64,000 bases of DNA from Rhizobium sp. BK602 (GTDB lineage: Bacteria; Pseudomonadota; Alphaproteobacteria; Rhizobiales; Rhizobiaceae): NCBI RefSeq assembly GCF_014195095.1, contig NZ_JACIBC010000008.1:62001-126000 (forward strand), given 5' to 3'. Numbering within the stretch: position 1 is the first letter of the stretch; each line of letters opens with the position of its first letter. The notes beneath the pieces are model-generated. The model searched no databases. It was not told where the DNA came from and was given only the letters and a program-made list of their open reading frames with translations. The position numbers and the translations under genes were made by a program. Below, piece by piece: positions 15,718-23,797 of the stretch.

Positions 15718-16410
15718 CTATTCTCGAACGGGCTTCTCCAGCAGATCCGGCCGCCGCTCCTTCGTCAGCTTTTCCGCCTCCTGCCTTTGCCACTTGGCGA
15801 TGGCGCCGTGGTTGCCGGAGGTGAGGACGGCGGGGATTTCGCGGTCTTCCCAGACCTGAGGGCGGGTATAGTGCGGGTGTTCCAGCAGGCCGCCCTCGAA
15901 GCTTTCGTGCAGGCCGGAAAGGTCGTTGCCCATGACGCCGGGCAGGATGCGGACGATGGCGTCGAGCAGGATCAGCGCCGCCGGCTCGCCGCCCGACAGG
16001 ATATAGTCGCCGATCGAGACCTCTTCGAGGTCGCGGCCGTCGATCACCCGCTGGTCGACGCCTTCGAAGCGGCCGCAGACGATGATGACGCCGTCGCCGG
16101 CGGCGAGTTCGCGCACGCGCTTCTGCGTTAGCGGCTTGCCGCGCGGGCTCATCAGCAGGCGCGGCCGATTGTCGTTTTCGGAGGCATGGTCGATGGCGCG
16201 AGCCAGCACATCCGGCTTCAGCACCATGCCGGCGCCGCCGCCGGCCGGCGTATCGTCGACGGTGCGGTGCCTGTCGGTGGCGAAATCGCGGATCTGTACG
16301 GTATCCAGCGACCATTGCCCGCGCTCCATGGCCTTGCCGGCAAGCGACGCGCCGAGATGGCCGGGAAACATCTCGGGATAGAGCGTCAGGATGGTCGCGC
16401 GGAAACTCAT
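15718..16410 (-). CDS. trmD: tRNA (guanine-N1)-methyltransferase
   Basis: 230 aa SPOUT methyltransferase that makes m1G37 in tRNAs and so prevents +1 frameshifting. Visible: N-terminal FRATILTLYPEMFPGHLGASL, DDTPAGGGAGMVLKPDVL, the knot segments LLMSPRGKPLTQKRV and IIVCGRFEGVDQRV, SIGDYILSGGEPAALIL and RPQVWEDREIPAVLTSGNH. It lies 24 bp downstream of rimM in the conserved ribosomal operon order. Confidence 0.97.
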   Translation of the reverse strand: MSFRATILTLYPEMFPGHLGASLAGKAMERGQWSLDTVQIRDFATDRHRTVDDTPAGGGAGMVLKPDVLARAIDHASENDNRPRLLMSPRGKPLTQKRVRELAAGDGVIIVCGRFEGVDQRVIDGRDLEEVSIGDYILSGGEPAALILLDAIVRILPGVMGNDLSGLHESFEGGLLEHPHYTRPQVWEDREIPAVLTSGNHGAIAKWQRQEAEKLTKERRPDLLEKPVRE

Positions 16411-16434
16411 GGCGCTATCGCTTCCAAAGGATGG

Positions 16435-17016
16435 TCACTTCTTCGTCTTGCCCTGCGGCTTTTCCGGCCTCTGTGGCTTGCCGATCAGGTCGTCGGGACT
16501 GTCGATCAGCCCGGCGGCCAGCGGATCGATCAGGATCTTGCCGCCTTCGAGGTCGATTTCGAGCACGGCGGCTTCGGAGAAGGGGATCAGCACGGGACGC
16601 TTGCCCGGCCCCTTCAGTTCGAGAAGGTCGCCCGCGCCGAAATCGTAGATACCGCTGACGGTGCCGTAGCCCGTGCCCTTGTCGTCCACCGCTTCGAGGC
16701 CCTCGAGATCGGCATAGAAGAACTCGTCGTCCTCCAGCTCGTCGTCGGGCAGGTTATCGCGCTCGATATAGAGTTCCAGCCCGTTCAGCGCCTCGGCGGC
16801 ATTGCGGTCGTTGATGCCGCGGAAGCGCACGACGACCATATTCTTGGCTTCGCGGATTTCCAGCACCTCGAAGGTGCGCCCGTCCAGGCTGTGCAGGTTT
16901 CCGTAATCGCCGAGCGCGGTGGGATCGGACGTAAAGGCGCGTGCCCGTACTTCGCCTCTCAAGCCCTGCGCGCTGCCGATGGTCGCCATCAATACCGGAT
17001 TTTCAAGTTTCGTCAT
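16435..17016 (-). CDS. rimM: ribosome maturation factor RimM
   Basis: 193 aa 30S assembly factor. N-terminal RimM barrel: NPVLMATIGSAQGLRGEVRARAF; the PRC-like second domain includes DDEFFYADLEGLEAV, YGTVSGIYDFGAGDLLEL and RPVLIPFSEAAVLEIDLEGGKI. C-terminal tail is basic (RPEKPQGKTKK). It sits between rpsP and trmD as in most bacteria; a strong hairpin separates it from rpsP. Confidence 0.96.
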   Translation of the reverse strand: MTKLENPVLMATIGSAQGLRGEVRARAFTSDPTALGDYGNLHSLDGRTFEVLEIREAKNMVVVRFRGINDRNAAEALNGLELYIERDNLPDDELEDDEFFYADLEGLEAVDDKGTGYGTVSGIYDFGAGDLLELKGPGKRPVLIPFSEAAVLEIDLEGGKILIDPLAAGLIDSPDDLIGKPQRPEKPQGKTKK

Positions 17017-17086
17017 GGTCTCGTTGCCGAATGCCGGAGGGTCGATCGCGTTCTCTCATAAGGTGAACCGCCGCGAATGGGAAATG

Positions 17087-17122
17087 AAAAACGGGCGGCA
17101 TGTCGCCATGCCGCCCGTTTTT
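17087..17122. terminator. 16-bp perfect hairpin between rpsP and rimM
   Basis: AAAAACGGGCGGCATG (17087-17102) pairs perfectly with CATGCCGCCCGTTTTT (17107-17122) over a TCGC loop. On the minus strand the stem is followed by TTTTT-like sequence within the A/T end, so it looks like a full intrinsic terminator 21 bp after the rpsP stop. It would uncouple or attenuate rimM-trmD expression from rpsP. Confidence 0.85.
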
Positions 17123-17143
17123 CGAGTGACCGTTGCCGGCCGA

Positions 17144-17509
17144 TTATTCGCTGGCAGCAGCGGCGTCAGCAGCCTTCTGTGCCTTTTCGGCAGCGCGCTC
17201 CTGAGCCTTCTTGCCCGGCTTTGCCTTTTCCGGGTTGTTCTTGGCTTCGCGCGTTGCAATGCCAGCTTCGTTCAGGAAGCGCAGAACGCGGTCGGTCGGC
17301 TGTGCGCCGTGGTCGAGCCAGTGCTTGATGCGCTCGGCCTTGAGTTCAACGCGCTTGGCGTCGTCCTTGGCGAGCATCGGGTTCCAGGAGCCGAGGGTCT
17401 CCAGGAAACGGCCGTCGCGCGGCGAGCGAGCGTCGGCGACGACGACGTGGTAATACGGGCGCTTCTTGGAGCCACCGCGGGCGAGACGAATTTTCAGTGC
17501 CATGTTCAT
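17144..17509 (-). CDS. rpsP: 30S ribosomal protein S16
   Basis: 121 aa. Core S16 is clear: MALKIRLARGGSKKRPYYHVVVADARSPRDGRFLETLGSWNP, then LKAERIKHWLDHGAQPTDRVLRFLNEAG. The last 35 or so residues are a Lys/Ala-rich extension (NPEKAKPGKKAQERAAEKAQ and Ala-rich end) common in alphaproteobacteria. Placed between aroQ and rimM. Confidence 0.97.
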   Translation of the reverse strand: MNMALKIRLARGGSKKRPYYHVVVADARSPRDGRFLETLGSWNPMLAKDDAKRVELKAERIKHWLDHGAQPTDRVLRFLNEAGIATREAKNNPEKAKPGKKAQERAAEKAQKAADAAAASE

Positions 17510-17629
17510 TCTCCTTAGGCTTTTCTTGACCGCTTCGTTGTGCGGTATGGTTACGTCGCGCTGCTTTTCTCGTGCCGCGTGATCCCTGTCGAAAGCGTCC
17601 TGCGTCTTTCGGAATCATGCGGCCGGGGG

Positions 17630-17932
17630 TTACCCTTTGAGATCCGCAGCGATCTGTTCATGATGCCGGATGACTTCCGTGATGACGAAGTTCAGGAACT
17701 TCTCGGCGAAATCCGGGTCCAGGTGAGCGTCCTTTGCCAGGCGGCGCAGGCGCTCGATCTGAAATTCCTCGCGCGCCGGGTCGGCCGGCGGCAGATCGTA
17801 TTTGGCTTTCAGCACGCCCACTTCCTTGGTGCAGCGGAAGCGTTCGGCCAGCATATGCACCAGTGCGGCATCGATATTGTCGATCGACTGGCGGTACTTG
17901 CCCAATTGGGCCTTGACGTCTGGATCAATCAT
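17630..17932 (-). CDS. chorismate mutase, AroQ class
   Basis: 100 aa all-helical chorismate mutase, which converts chorismate to prephenate for Phe/Tyr synthesis. Visible: KYRQSIDNIDAALVHMLAERFRCTKEVGVLK with the family Arg/Lys pattern, PPADPAREEFQIERLRRLA, and FLNFVITEVIRHHEQIA. The start MIDPDVKAQL at 17932 fits family length; an ATG 9 nt upstream is possible. The stop of ffh is 18 bp upstream, and a chorismate mutase gene at this place next to ffh and rpsP is common in rhizobia. Confidence 0.9.
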   Translation of the reverse strand: MIDPDVKAQLGKYRQSIDNIDAALVHMLAERFRCTKEVGVLKAKYDLPPADPAREEFQIERLRRLAKDAHLDPDFAEKFLNFVITEVIRHHEQIAADLKG

Positions 17933-17950
17933 GGGGGTCAACGATCCTTC

Positions 17951-19519
17951 TCACTTCTTCTTCGGCAAACCGGGCAATCCCGGGAAACCACCACCGAGGC
18001 CCGGCAGCTTGGCGCCACCGAGGCCGGGCAATCCACCGCCGCCACCCAGGCCCGGCAGGCCGCCGGGACGGCCGAGGCCGGCGGCTTCGGCCTGCTTCTG
18101 CAGGGCTTCGAGCTGCTTGGGATCGATGTTCGACAGGTCGGGCATACCCCCGCCCATACCCCCGAGGCCCATCTTGCCGGCAAGGCCGCCCATCAGCTGC
18201 TTCATCATGCCGCCTTTGCCCTTGCCGCCCATCATCTTCATCATGTCCGCCATCTGGCGGTGCATCTTCAGAAGCTTGTTGATGTCGGCGGCGTCGGTGC
18301 CGGAGCCGGCGGCGATGCGCTTCTTGCGGGAATGCTTCAGGAGGTCGGGATTGGCACGCTCGGCCTTGGTCATCGAGGAGATGATGGCGAGCTGACGCTT
18401 GAACAGGCGGTCGTCGAGGCCGGCGGCCGCCATCTTGTCCTTCATGCCGGCCATGCCGGGCATCAGGCCCATGATGCCGCCCATGCCGCCCATCTTCTGC
18501 ATCTGGCCGAGCTGATCGGCGAGGTCGTTCAGATCGAACTTGCCCTTGGCCATCTTGGCGGCCATGGCGGCCGCCTTCTCGGCGTCGATATTCTCGGCTG
18601 CCTTTTCGACCAGCGAGACGATGTCGCCCATGCCGAGGATGCGGTCGGCGATACGGCGGGGATGAAACTCCTCCAGCTCGCCCATCTTTTCGCCGACGCC
18701 GATCAGCTTGATCGGCTTGCCGGTGACGGCGCGCATCGAAAGGGCGGCACCGCCGCGGCCGTCGCCGTCCATGCGGGTCAGCACCAGGCCGGTGATCCCG
18801 ACGCGCTCGTCGAAATTGCGGGCGAGATTGACGGCGTCCTGACCGGTCAAGCTATCGGCGACCAGCAGGATTTCATGCGGATTCGATTTCTTCTTGATAT
18901 CCGCCATCTCGACCATGAGCGGCTCGTCGATATGCGTGCGGCCGGCGGTGTCGAGGATGACGACGTCATGGCCGCCGAGCTTGGCGGCCTGCACGGCGCG
19001 GGCGGCGATATCGGTCGGCGACTGGCCGGCGATGACGGGAAGCGTGTCGACACCGGTCTGTACGCCGAGTTGGCGCAACTGCTCCTGTGCTGCCGGACGG
19101 CGCGTGTCGAGCGAGGCCATCAGGACCTTCTTGCGGTCGCGGCTCGTCAAGCGGCTGGCGATCTTGGCGGTCGTGGTCGTCTTGCCGGAGCCCTGCAGAC
19201 CGACCATCATAACGACGACCGGGGCCGGCGCGTTGAGGTCGATGCCGACGCCTTCGCCGCCGAGCATCTCGATCAGCTCGTCATGGACGATCTTGACGAC
19301 CATCTGGCCGGGCTTGATCGACTTCAGGATCTCGGCGCCGACAGCCTTTTCGCGGACGCGATCGGTAAAGGCGCGCACGACATCCAGCGCTACGTCGGCT
19401 TCCAGAAGCGCACGGCGAACCTCGCGCAGCGCTGCGGAAACATCGGCTTCCGAAAGCGCGCCGCGGCCTGTCAGTCCATTCAGAATGGAACCAAGACGGT
19501 CCTGGAGGTTTTCAAACAT
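17951..19519 (-). CDS. ffh: signal recognition particle GTPase Ffh
   Basis: 522 aa SRP54 homologue that targets inner-membrane proteins together with FtsY, also encoded here. N domain MFENLQDRLGSILNGLTGRG; G domain with P-loop GLQGSGKTTTTAKIA, DTAGRTHIDEPL, TRMDGDGRGG; M domain with the Met-rich fingers MGGMGGIMGLMPGMAGMKD and the RNA-binding SRKKRIAAGSG. The C-terminal tail is an unusual Gly/Leu/Pro repeat (LPGLGG units) ending KKK. Start at ATG 19519; upstream in-frame codons lack family similarity. Confidence 0.97.
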   Translation of the reverse strand: MFENLQDRLGSILNGLTGRGALSEADVSAALREVRRALLEADVALDVVRAFTDRVREKAVGAEILKSIKPGQMVVKIVHDELIEMLGGEGVGIDLNAPAPVVVMMVGLQGSGKTTTTAKIASRLTSRDRKKVLMASLDTRRPAAQEQLRQLGVQTGVDTLPVIAGQSPTDIAARAVQAAKLGGHDVVILDTAGRTHIDEPLMVEMADIKKKSNPHEILLVADSLTGQDAVNLARNFDERVGITGLVLTRMDGDGRGGAALSMRAVTGKPIKLIGVGEKMGELEEFHPRRIADRILGMGDIVSLVEKAAENIDAEKAAAMAAKMAKGKFDLNDLADQLGQMQKMGGMGGIMGLMPGMAGMKDKMAAAGLDDRLFKRQLAIISSMTKAERANPDLLKHSRKKRIAAGSGTDAADINKLLKMHRQMADMMKMMGGKGKGGMMKQLMGGLAGKMGLGGMGGGMPDLSNIDPKQLEALQKQAEAAGLGRPGGLPGLGGGGGLPGLGGAKLPGLGGGFPGLPGLPKKK

Positions 19520-19898
19520 CGCTTCTTCCTTATCGATCGCTCGGAGATTTGGTTCTGCGCAGCCAGCGCGGTTCCTCGCCCGAAAACGTCGTGCTTTTCC
19601 ATGACGAAAACAAGACGCAAAGCCAAAAAGCACCCGAGGGCGCATCGCGCTGTCGGGTGTTGACCTCCGGGATCTCTTTATACCAAAACGGGTCCCGGTC
19701 GGTGGCTCGGAGGCTTGTGCTCGTCGCAGATGAGCCGGGATAAACAGGAAATGGCCGGGAAAGTCAAGCGAAAGGGCAGAAATGCCACAGCCGGCCGCCG
19801 CGATCGATCCTGGCGGCGAATATGATGTCGCCGTCGGCGCAGTCGGCTATTGTTGCGATACCCGCCGTGACCCCATGATTCCCTCGAGACAGACCCGA

Positions 19899-20888
19899 AT
19901 GAATGATGCAGCCCTGACCAATCTCCTGATCGCCTGCCGAGTCTATGGCGGCGGCCGTGTCGATGCGCGCTTCAACGAGGCAGCGCAAGCCTTCTATGCC
20001 GGCGCCAAGGCGCAGCCGAAGATCGTATCGCGGGCGGCGCGCGAATTGCGCAGCCTGCCGCCGCCGGGGGCGGCGATCCTTGCCAACATGCTCGGCACCG
20101 TCGTCGAAAAGGGCGGTGCGGTCGAACGCAGCGGTCCGGCGGTGTGGGAGCTTTTTCTTGCTTGGCTGCCGCAGATCCATCGCGGCTTTTCCGGCAAAAA
20201 GTCCCTCAGCCCGCGGCAGCAGCAATTGCTGGAGGCTTTCCAGCTGCTGGGTCAGTCGGTCGTCTCGCATCTCGCCATGATGCCGGAAGAGCGAACGCTG
20301 GCGCGGGAGAATGCGGGCTTGATGGCGCAGCTTCTCGACCTGCAGGATCATACGCCGGCGGCCGCCTGGGTGCGCCAGATGCTTCTCAGCCGCAGCGGCG
20401 GGCTGGTTGTCCTGCATCTGCCGAGCGGACGGGGCTTCCGGCTGCGCTATGAGAATATCGTCAACGGCTTCCATCTGTTCACGCTCATCCAGGCCGCCTT
20501 TGGCGAGAGCCTGCCGGGCGGGCGTGAACCCAACCGGTTCATCGTCGACATGGCGCGCTGCGTGACGCTGGTCGAGGAGGGGACGGACGAGGCCTGGTGG
20601 TCCTATGGCACGCCGACAGGGAAGCCCGGCATTCAGGCGGCAATCTCCGGCGAAGCTTCGGTGGACGATATCGAGCGTATCGATGGCACGCAGGTCGTCT
20701 TTCTCTCGCCGCCACTCGCCGGCGCGCCGCTCTGGGACACCAGCTTCTTCACGCCGCAGCTCTTCGCCATGCCGGCCAATGTCGCGATCGAAGGCGAATT
20801 GGCGGCGCAGGAGAGTGGCGAATGGCTGGTAAAGGCCGGTTTTCCGTTCATTGGGGATACGGTGGCGCAGGGAGCCGGCAGGCAATGA
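19899..20888 (+). CDS. conserved hypothetical protein, coupled to a metallo-hydrolase gene
   Basis: 329 aa, mostly soluble, no signal peptide or membrane helix. Recognisable features are limited: an N-terminal helical part (LTNLLIACRVYGGGRVDARFNEAAQAFY), a central SPRQQQLLEAFQLLGQSVVSHLAMMPEE and a C-terminal half with LHLPSGRGFRLRYENIVNGFH. Earlier starts at 19875 and 19782 exist; ATG 19899 gives the first protein-like sequence. The stop overlaps the start of the downstream MBL-fold gene (ATGA), so the two proteins are translationally coupled and may act together. I do not recognise the family. Confidence 0.6.
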   Translation: MNDAALTNLLIACRVYGGGRVDARFNEAAQAFYAGAKAQPKIVSRAARELRSLPPPGAAILANMLGTVVEKGGAVERSGPAVWELFLAWLPQIHRGFSGKKSLSPRQQQLLEAFQLLGQSVVSHLAMMPEERTLARENAGLMAQLLDLQDHTPAAAWVRQMLLSRSGGLVVLHLPSGRGFRLRYENIVNGFHLFTLIQAAFGESLPGGREPNRFIVDMARCVTLVEEGTDEAWWSYGTPTGKPGIQAAISGEASVDDIERIDGTQVVFLSPPLAGAPLWDTSFFTPQLFAMPANVAIEGELAAQESGEWLVKAGFPFIGDTVAQGAGRQ

Positions 20889-21913
20889 CAGAGGCATCCG
20901 GCTCCGGCAGAAGGCGGAATCCCTATTATCAAGGTCCCGTTTCCGATCATTTCGACGGGTTGCGGTTTTTCAACCCGGAGGGTGTCGAGCCCGGTGGCCT
21001 GCTCGACCTGCTGAGATGGCTGTTCGGCGGCGGGCGGGTGCGCTGGCCCGATCCGGTCGTCAGCGCCTTCCCGCCGGCCAAGCCCGACAGGCATGTCTTC
21101 GGTGACCGGCTGCGGGTAACCATGGTCGGCCATGCCTCGATGCTGATCCAGATAGAGGGGCTGAACATCTTGACCGATCCCGTCTGGTCGGAGCGCGCCA
21201 GTCCTTTCACCTTCGCCGGGCCGAAACGCGTCGTGCCGCCCGGTATTCGCTTCGAAGATCTGCCGCCAATCGACCTCGTGCTGGTCTCGCACAATCATTA
21301 CGACCATCTCGATCTCGCTACCCTGAAGCGGCTGCAGGAGGCGCATGCGCCCCATATCGTCACGCCGCTCGGCAACGACGCCATCATCAGGCGCGTCATA
21401 CCCCGCGCGACGATCTCCACCATGGATTGGGGCGACCATCTCGCCGTCAATGCCAAGGTGCGCATCGATGCCGAACCCTGTCATCATTGGTCGGCGCGGG
21501 GCATGGGCGACCGCAGCATGGCGCTCTGGGCCGCCTTCGTCATTGCCACGCCGGCGGGCAAGATCTACCATGTCGGCGATACCGGCTTCCATGGCGGCGT
21601 CAATTACGAGGCGGCCCGCGAAAAGCATGGCGGCTTCCGCCTGGCCATCCTGCCTTTCGGTGCCTACGAGCCGCGCTGGTTCATGAAAGGGCAGCATCAG
21701 AATCCGCAAGAGGCGGTGCGGGGCATGACGCTCTGCAATGCCGCCTATGTCGCCGGCCATCATTTCGCGACGTTCCAGCTCACCGACGAGGGGATCGACG
21801 CGCCGGTCCGGGCGCTGGACGCGGCCTTGAAGGCGCAAGGCGTTGAGCCGGACCGGTTCCGGCCGCTCAGGGCAGGGGAAGTCTTCGACGTACCGGTCGT
21901 GCCGATTGCCTGA
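20885..21913 (+). CDS. metallo-beta-lactamase-fold hydrolase, NAPE-PLD/UlaG-like
   Basis: 342 aa. Metal-ligand motifs are intact: SHNHYDHLD (HxHxDH), EPCHHWSARG, the GDTGFHGG Asp and VAGHHFATF His near the C-terminus. The WSERASPFTFAGPKRVVPPGI and FLxxHQNPQEA-like segments place it with N-acylphosphatidylethanolamine phospholipase D-like MBL proteins. Probably cytoplasmic or membrane-peripheral, since no signal peptide is seen. It overlaps the upstream unknown gene by 4 nt and is followed by a bidirectional terminator. The true substrate (phospholipid, or other phosphodiester/lactone) is open. Confidence 0.88.
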   Translation: MTEASGSGRRRNPYYQGPVSDHFDGLRFFNPEGVEPGGLLDLLRWLFGGGRVRWPDPVVSAFPPAKPDRHVFGDRLRVTMVGHASMLIQIEGLNILTDPVWSERASPFTFAGPKRVVPPGIRFEDLPPIDLVLVSHNHYDHLDLATLKRLQEAHAPHIVTPLGNDAIIRRVIPRATISTMDWGDHLAVNAKVRIDAEPCHHWSARGMGDRSMALWAAFVIATPAGKIYHVGDTGFHGGVNYEAAREKHGGFRLAILPFGAYEPRWFMKGQHQNPQEAVRGMTLCNAAYVAGHHFATFQLTDEGIDAPVRALDAALKAQGVEPDRFRPLRAGEVFDVPVVPIA

Positions 21914-21928
21914 GCGTTTGCGCCCAAT

Positions 21929-21957
21929 ACTCCTTCTCCTCGCGGGGGAGAAGGAGT
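21929..21957. terminator. bidirectional terminator between convergent genes
   Basis: ACTCCTTCTCC (21929-21939) pairs perfectly with GGAGAAGGAGT (21947-21957) over a 7-nt loop, between the stops of the MBL gene (21913) and the SRPBCC gene (21986). It resembles the short CTTCTCCC-type repeats common in this genome. Confidence 0.65.
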
Positions 21958-21985
21958 GTCCCGAAGCCTCGCTGCGTGCCGCGCC

Positions 21986-22429
21986 TTACTCCTTGATCTC
22001 AGGCTCGACGAGCTTTGCCAGATTGCGCAGCGATTCCTGCCAGCCGAGATAGCAGGCTTCCGGCGGGATGACGTCGGGGACGCCCGCCTGCGTGATGTTC
22101 ACCTCGGTTCCGACCAGCACCTTCTTCAAGGTCACGGTCACTTCCATTTCGCCCGGCAGGTTCGGGTCGTCGAACTTGTCGGTGTAGCGCACCAGCTCGC
22201 CGGGGATAAGCTCGCGGAATTCACCGCCGAAGGAATGGCTTTGGCTGGTGGTGAAGTTGCGGAAGGACATCTTGAACGTGCCGCCGACTGCCGGCTCGAG
22301 ATGATGCACGGTGCAGGTAAAGCCGTTCGGCGGCAGCCACTTGGCGAGCGCGTCCGCCTCGATGAATGCGCGATAGATCTTTTCCGGGCTGGTCGCCAGG
22401 ACGCGGTGCAGGCGTATGGTATTCGGCAT
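21986..22429 (-). CDS. SRPBCC/AHSA1-domain protein
   Basis: 147 aa START-like fold of the AHSA1 (activator of Hsp90 ATPase homologue 1) type: RLHRVLATSPEKIYRAFIEADALAKWLPPNGF at the start, GGTFKMSFRNF, GEFRELIPGELVRYTDKFDD and the C-terminal CYLGWQESLRNLAKLVEPE helix. The fold binds hydrophobic ligands; bacterial members often act in stress or unknown roles. It stands alone, convergent with the MBL gene. Confidence 0.88.
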   Translation of the reverse strand: MPNTIRLHRVLATSPEKIYRAFIEADALAKWLPPNGFTCTVHHLEPAVGGTFKMSFRNFTTSQSHSFGGEFRELIPGELVRYTDKFDDPNLPGEMEVTVTLKKVLVGTEVNITQAGVPDVIPPEACYLGWQESLRNLAKLVEPEIKE

Positions 22430-22578
22430 GGTCGTGATCCCTATGGTTGATGGAATGGACGAGCCTAGGACGTCGCAGCTTTTGATAATCCGACATTGGG
22501 AATGATTTTTTTCAGAGTAAGTTCCGTCAAGGCTTCTCGGCGGGATTTGAGCTGTGGTTATGAGAACGGGCCACCCGC

Positions 22579-22622
22579 CCTCGTGGTTCGAGACGGCCTT
22601 GCAGGCCTCCTCACCATGAGGC
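22579..22622. repeat. rhizobial intergenic palindromic repeat
   Basis: Starts CCTCGTGGTTCGAGACGGCC and ends CCTCACCATGAGG; inverted-repeat ends. It sits in the gene-free 22430-22891 region upstream of dapF. Short GGCCT/AGGCCT palindromes continue to about 22665. Confidence 0.6.
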
Positions 22623-22730
22623 CTGATCTTTTAGGCCTTCTCCACGTGAAAGTTGATCTTTCGGGCTGCCTCGCATTTCTAAAATTTACTTTTGCTTTAG
22701 ACATTATGGGCGCGGCGTGAGGTAACTCCG

Positions 22731-22782
22731 CCTCGTCCTGAGGTGAGGAGCGCGAAGAGCGCAGCCTCGAAGGATCGAGGCG
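22731..22782. repeat. second palindromic repeat upstream of dapF
   Basis: Begins CCTCGTCCTGAGGTGAGGAG and ends GGATCGAGG; outer arms CCTCG(A)TCCT and AGGATCGAGG pair. Together with the element at 22579 it fills most of the 462-bp gap. No gene is evident in the gap. Confidence 0.65.
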
Positions 22783-22891
22783 GCCCGGATGAACGGCGCC
22801 AACCTGTGAAGATACCGTCCTTCATGTCCCACTGGTAATTCCCCCGCATTTCCGCCATATACAGCTCGAAAACACGGACGGACATGGCATC

Positions 22892-23797
22892 ATGAGCAAC
22901 ACGGTCGAATTTGCGCGGATGAACGGGCTTGGCAACAAGATCCTGGTTGTCGACATGCGCGGCCGCAAGGATGTGGTGACGGCTGCTGCCGCGATCGCGC
23001 TCAATGCCGATCCGGAAACGCAGTTCGACCAGATCATGGCGATTCATGATCCGAAGGCTCAGGGCACCGATGCCTGGATCGATATCCTGAACTGCGACGG
23101 CACGAAGGCGCAGGCCTGCGGTAATGGTACACGCTGCGTCGTGCAGGCACTGGCGGCCGAAACCGGCAGGAAGGTGTTCATTTTCCAGACCGTTGCCGGT
23201 ATCCTGAACGCCAGAGAGCATGAAGACGGCACGATTTCCGTCGATATGGGCACGCCCGTCTTTGACTGGGACAAGATCCCGCTTGCCGAGGAGTTTGCCG
23301 ATACCAGCCGCATCGAGCTGCAGATCGGACCGATCGACAATCCCGTTCTGCATTCGCCTTCGGCCATGTCGATGGGCAATCCGCATGCGATTTTCTGGGT
23401 GGACAAGGACCCGATGTCCTTCGACCTCGATCGTTTCGGCCCGCTGCTCGAAAACCACCCGATGTTTCCCGAGCGTGCCAACATCACGCTGGCGCAGGTG
23501 TTGTCGCCGACCTCGCTGCGCACCCGCACCTGGGAGCGCGGTGCTGGCCTGACGCTTGCCTGCGGTTCGGCCGCCTGCTCGGCCGCCGTCAGCGCCGCCC
23601 GCACTGGCCGCACCGGCCGCAAGGTGACGATCGACGTCGCCTCGGCGCCCGCTCCTGGCAGGCTCACCATCGAATGGCGGGAGGGTGATGACCATGTCGT
23701 CATGACCGGGCCGGCGGAATGGGAATGGTCCGGCACGGTCGATCCGGTGACGGGCAGCTTCTCGCGTGATCCGGAGCAGGGGGCTCAGGCGCGGTGA
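22892..23797 (+). CDS. dapF: diaminopimelate epimerase
   Basis: 301 aa enzyme interconverting LL- and meso-diaminopimelate for lysine and peptidoglycan. Both catalytic cysteines are present: QACGNGTRC and LACGSAAC. Other motifs: FARMNGLGNKILVVD, MGNPHAIFWV and ERGAGLT. Start ATG 22892. Its stop overlaps the GTG start of mtaB, forming an operon dapF-mtaB-ftsY-ispZ-DUF2585. Confidence 0.97.
   Translation: MSNTVEFARMNGLGNKILVVDMRGRKDVVTAAAAIALNADPETQFDQIMAIHDPKAQGTDAWIDILNCDGTKAQACGNGTRCVVQALAAETGRKVFIFQTVAGILNAREHEDGTISVDMGTPVFDWDKIPLAEEFADTSRIELQIGPIDNPVLHSPSAMSMGNPHAIFWVDKDPMSFDLDRFGPLLENHPMFPERANITLAQVLSPTSLRTRTWERGAGLTLACGSAACSAAVSAARTGRTGRKVTIDVASAPAPGRLTIEWREGDDHVVMTGPAEWEWSGTVDPVTGSFSRDPEQGAQAR

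Noticed and set aside
17540..19663. Long open frame on the plus strand opposite ffh, aroQ and rpsP
   Set aside because: It is antisense to three clearly conserved genes; high G+C codon bias leaves complementary frames open. Composition (His/Asp/Arg/Gly-rich) is typical of such shadows.
22496..22720. 74-codon frame in the dapF upstream gap
   Set aside because: Made of intergenic repeat sequence; no ribosome site and no conserved character.
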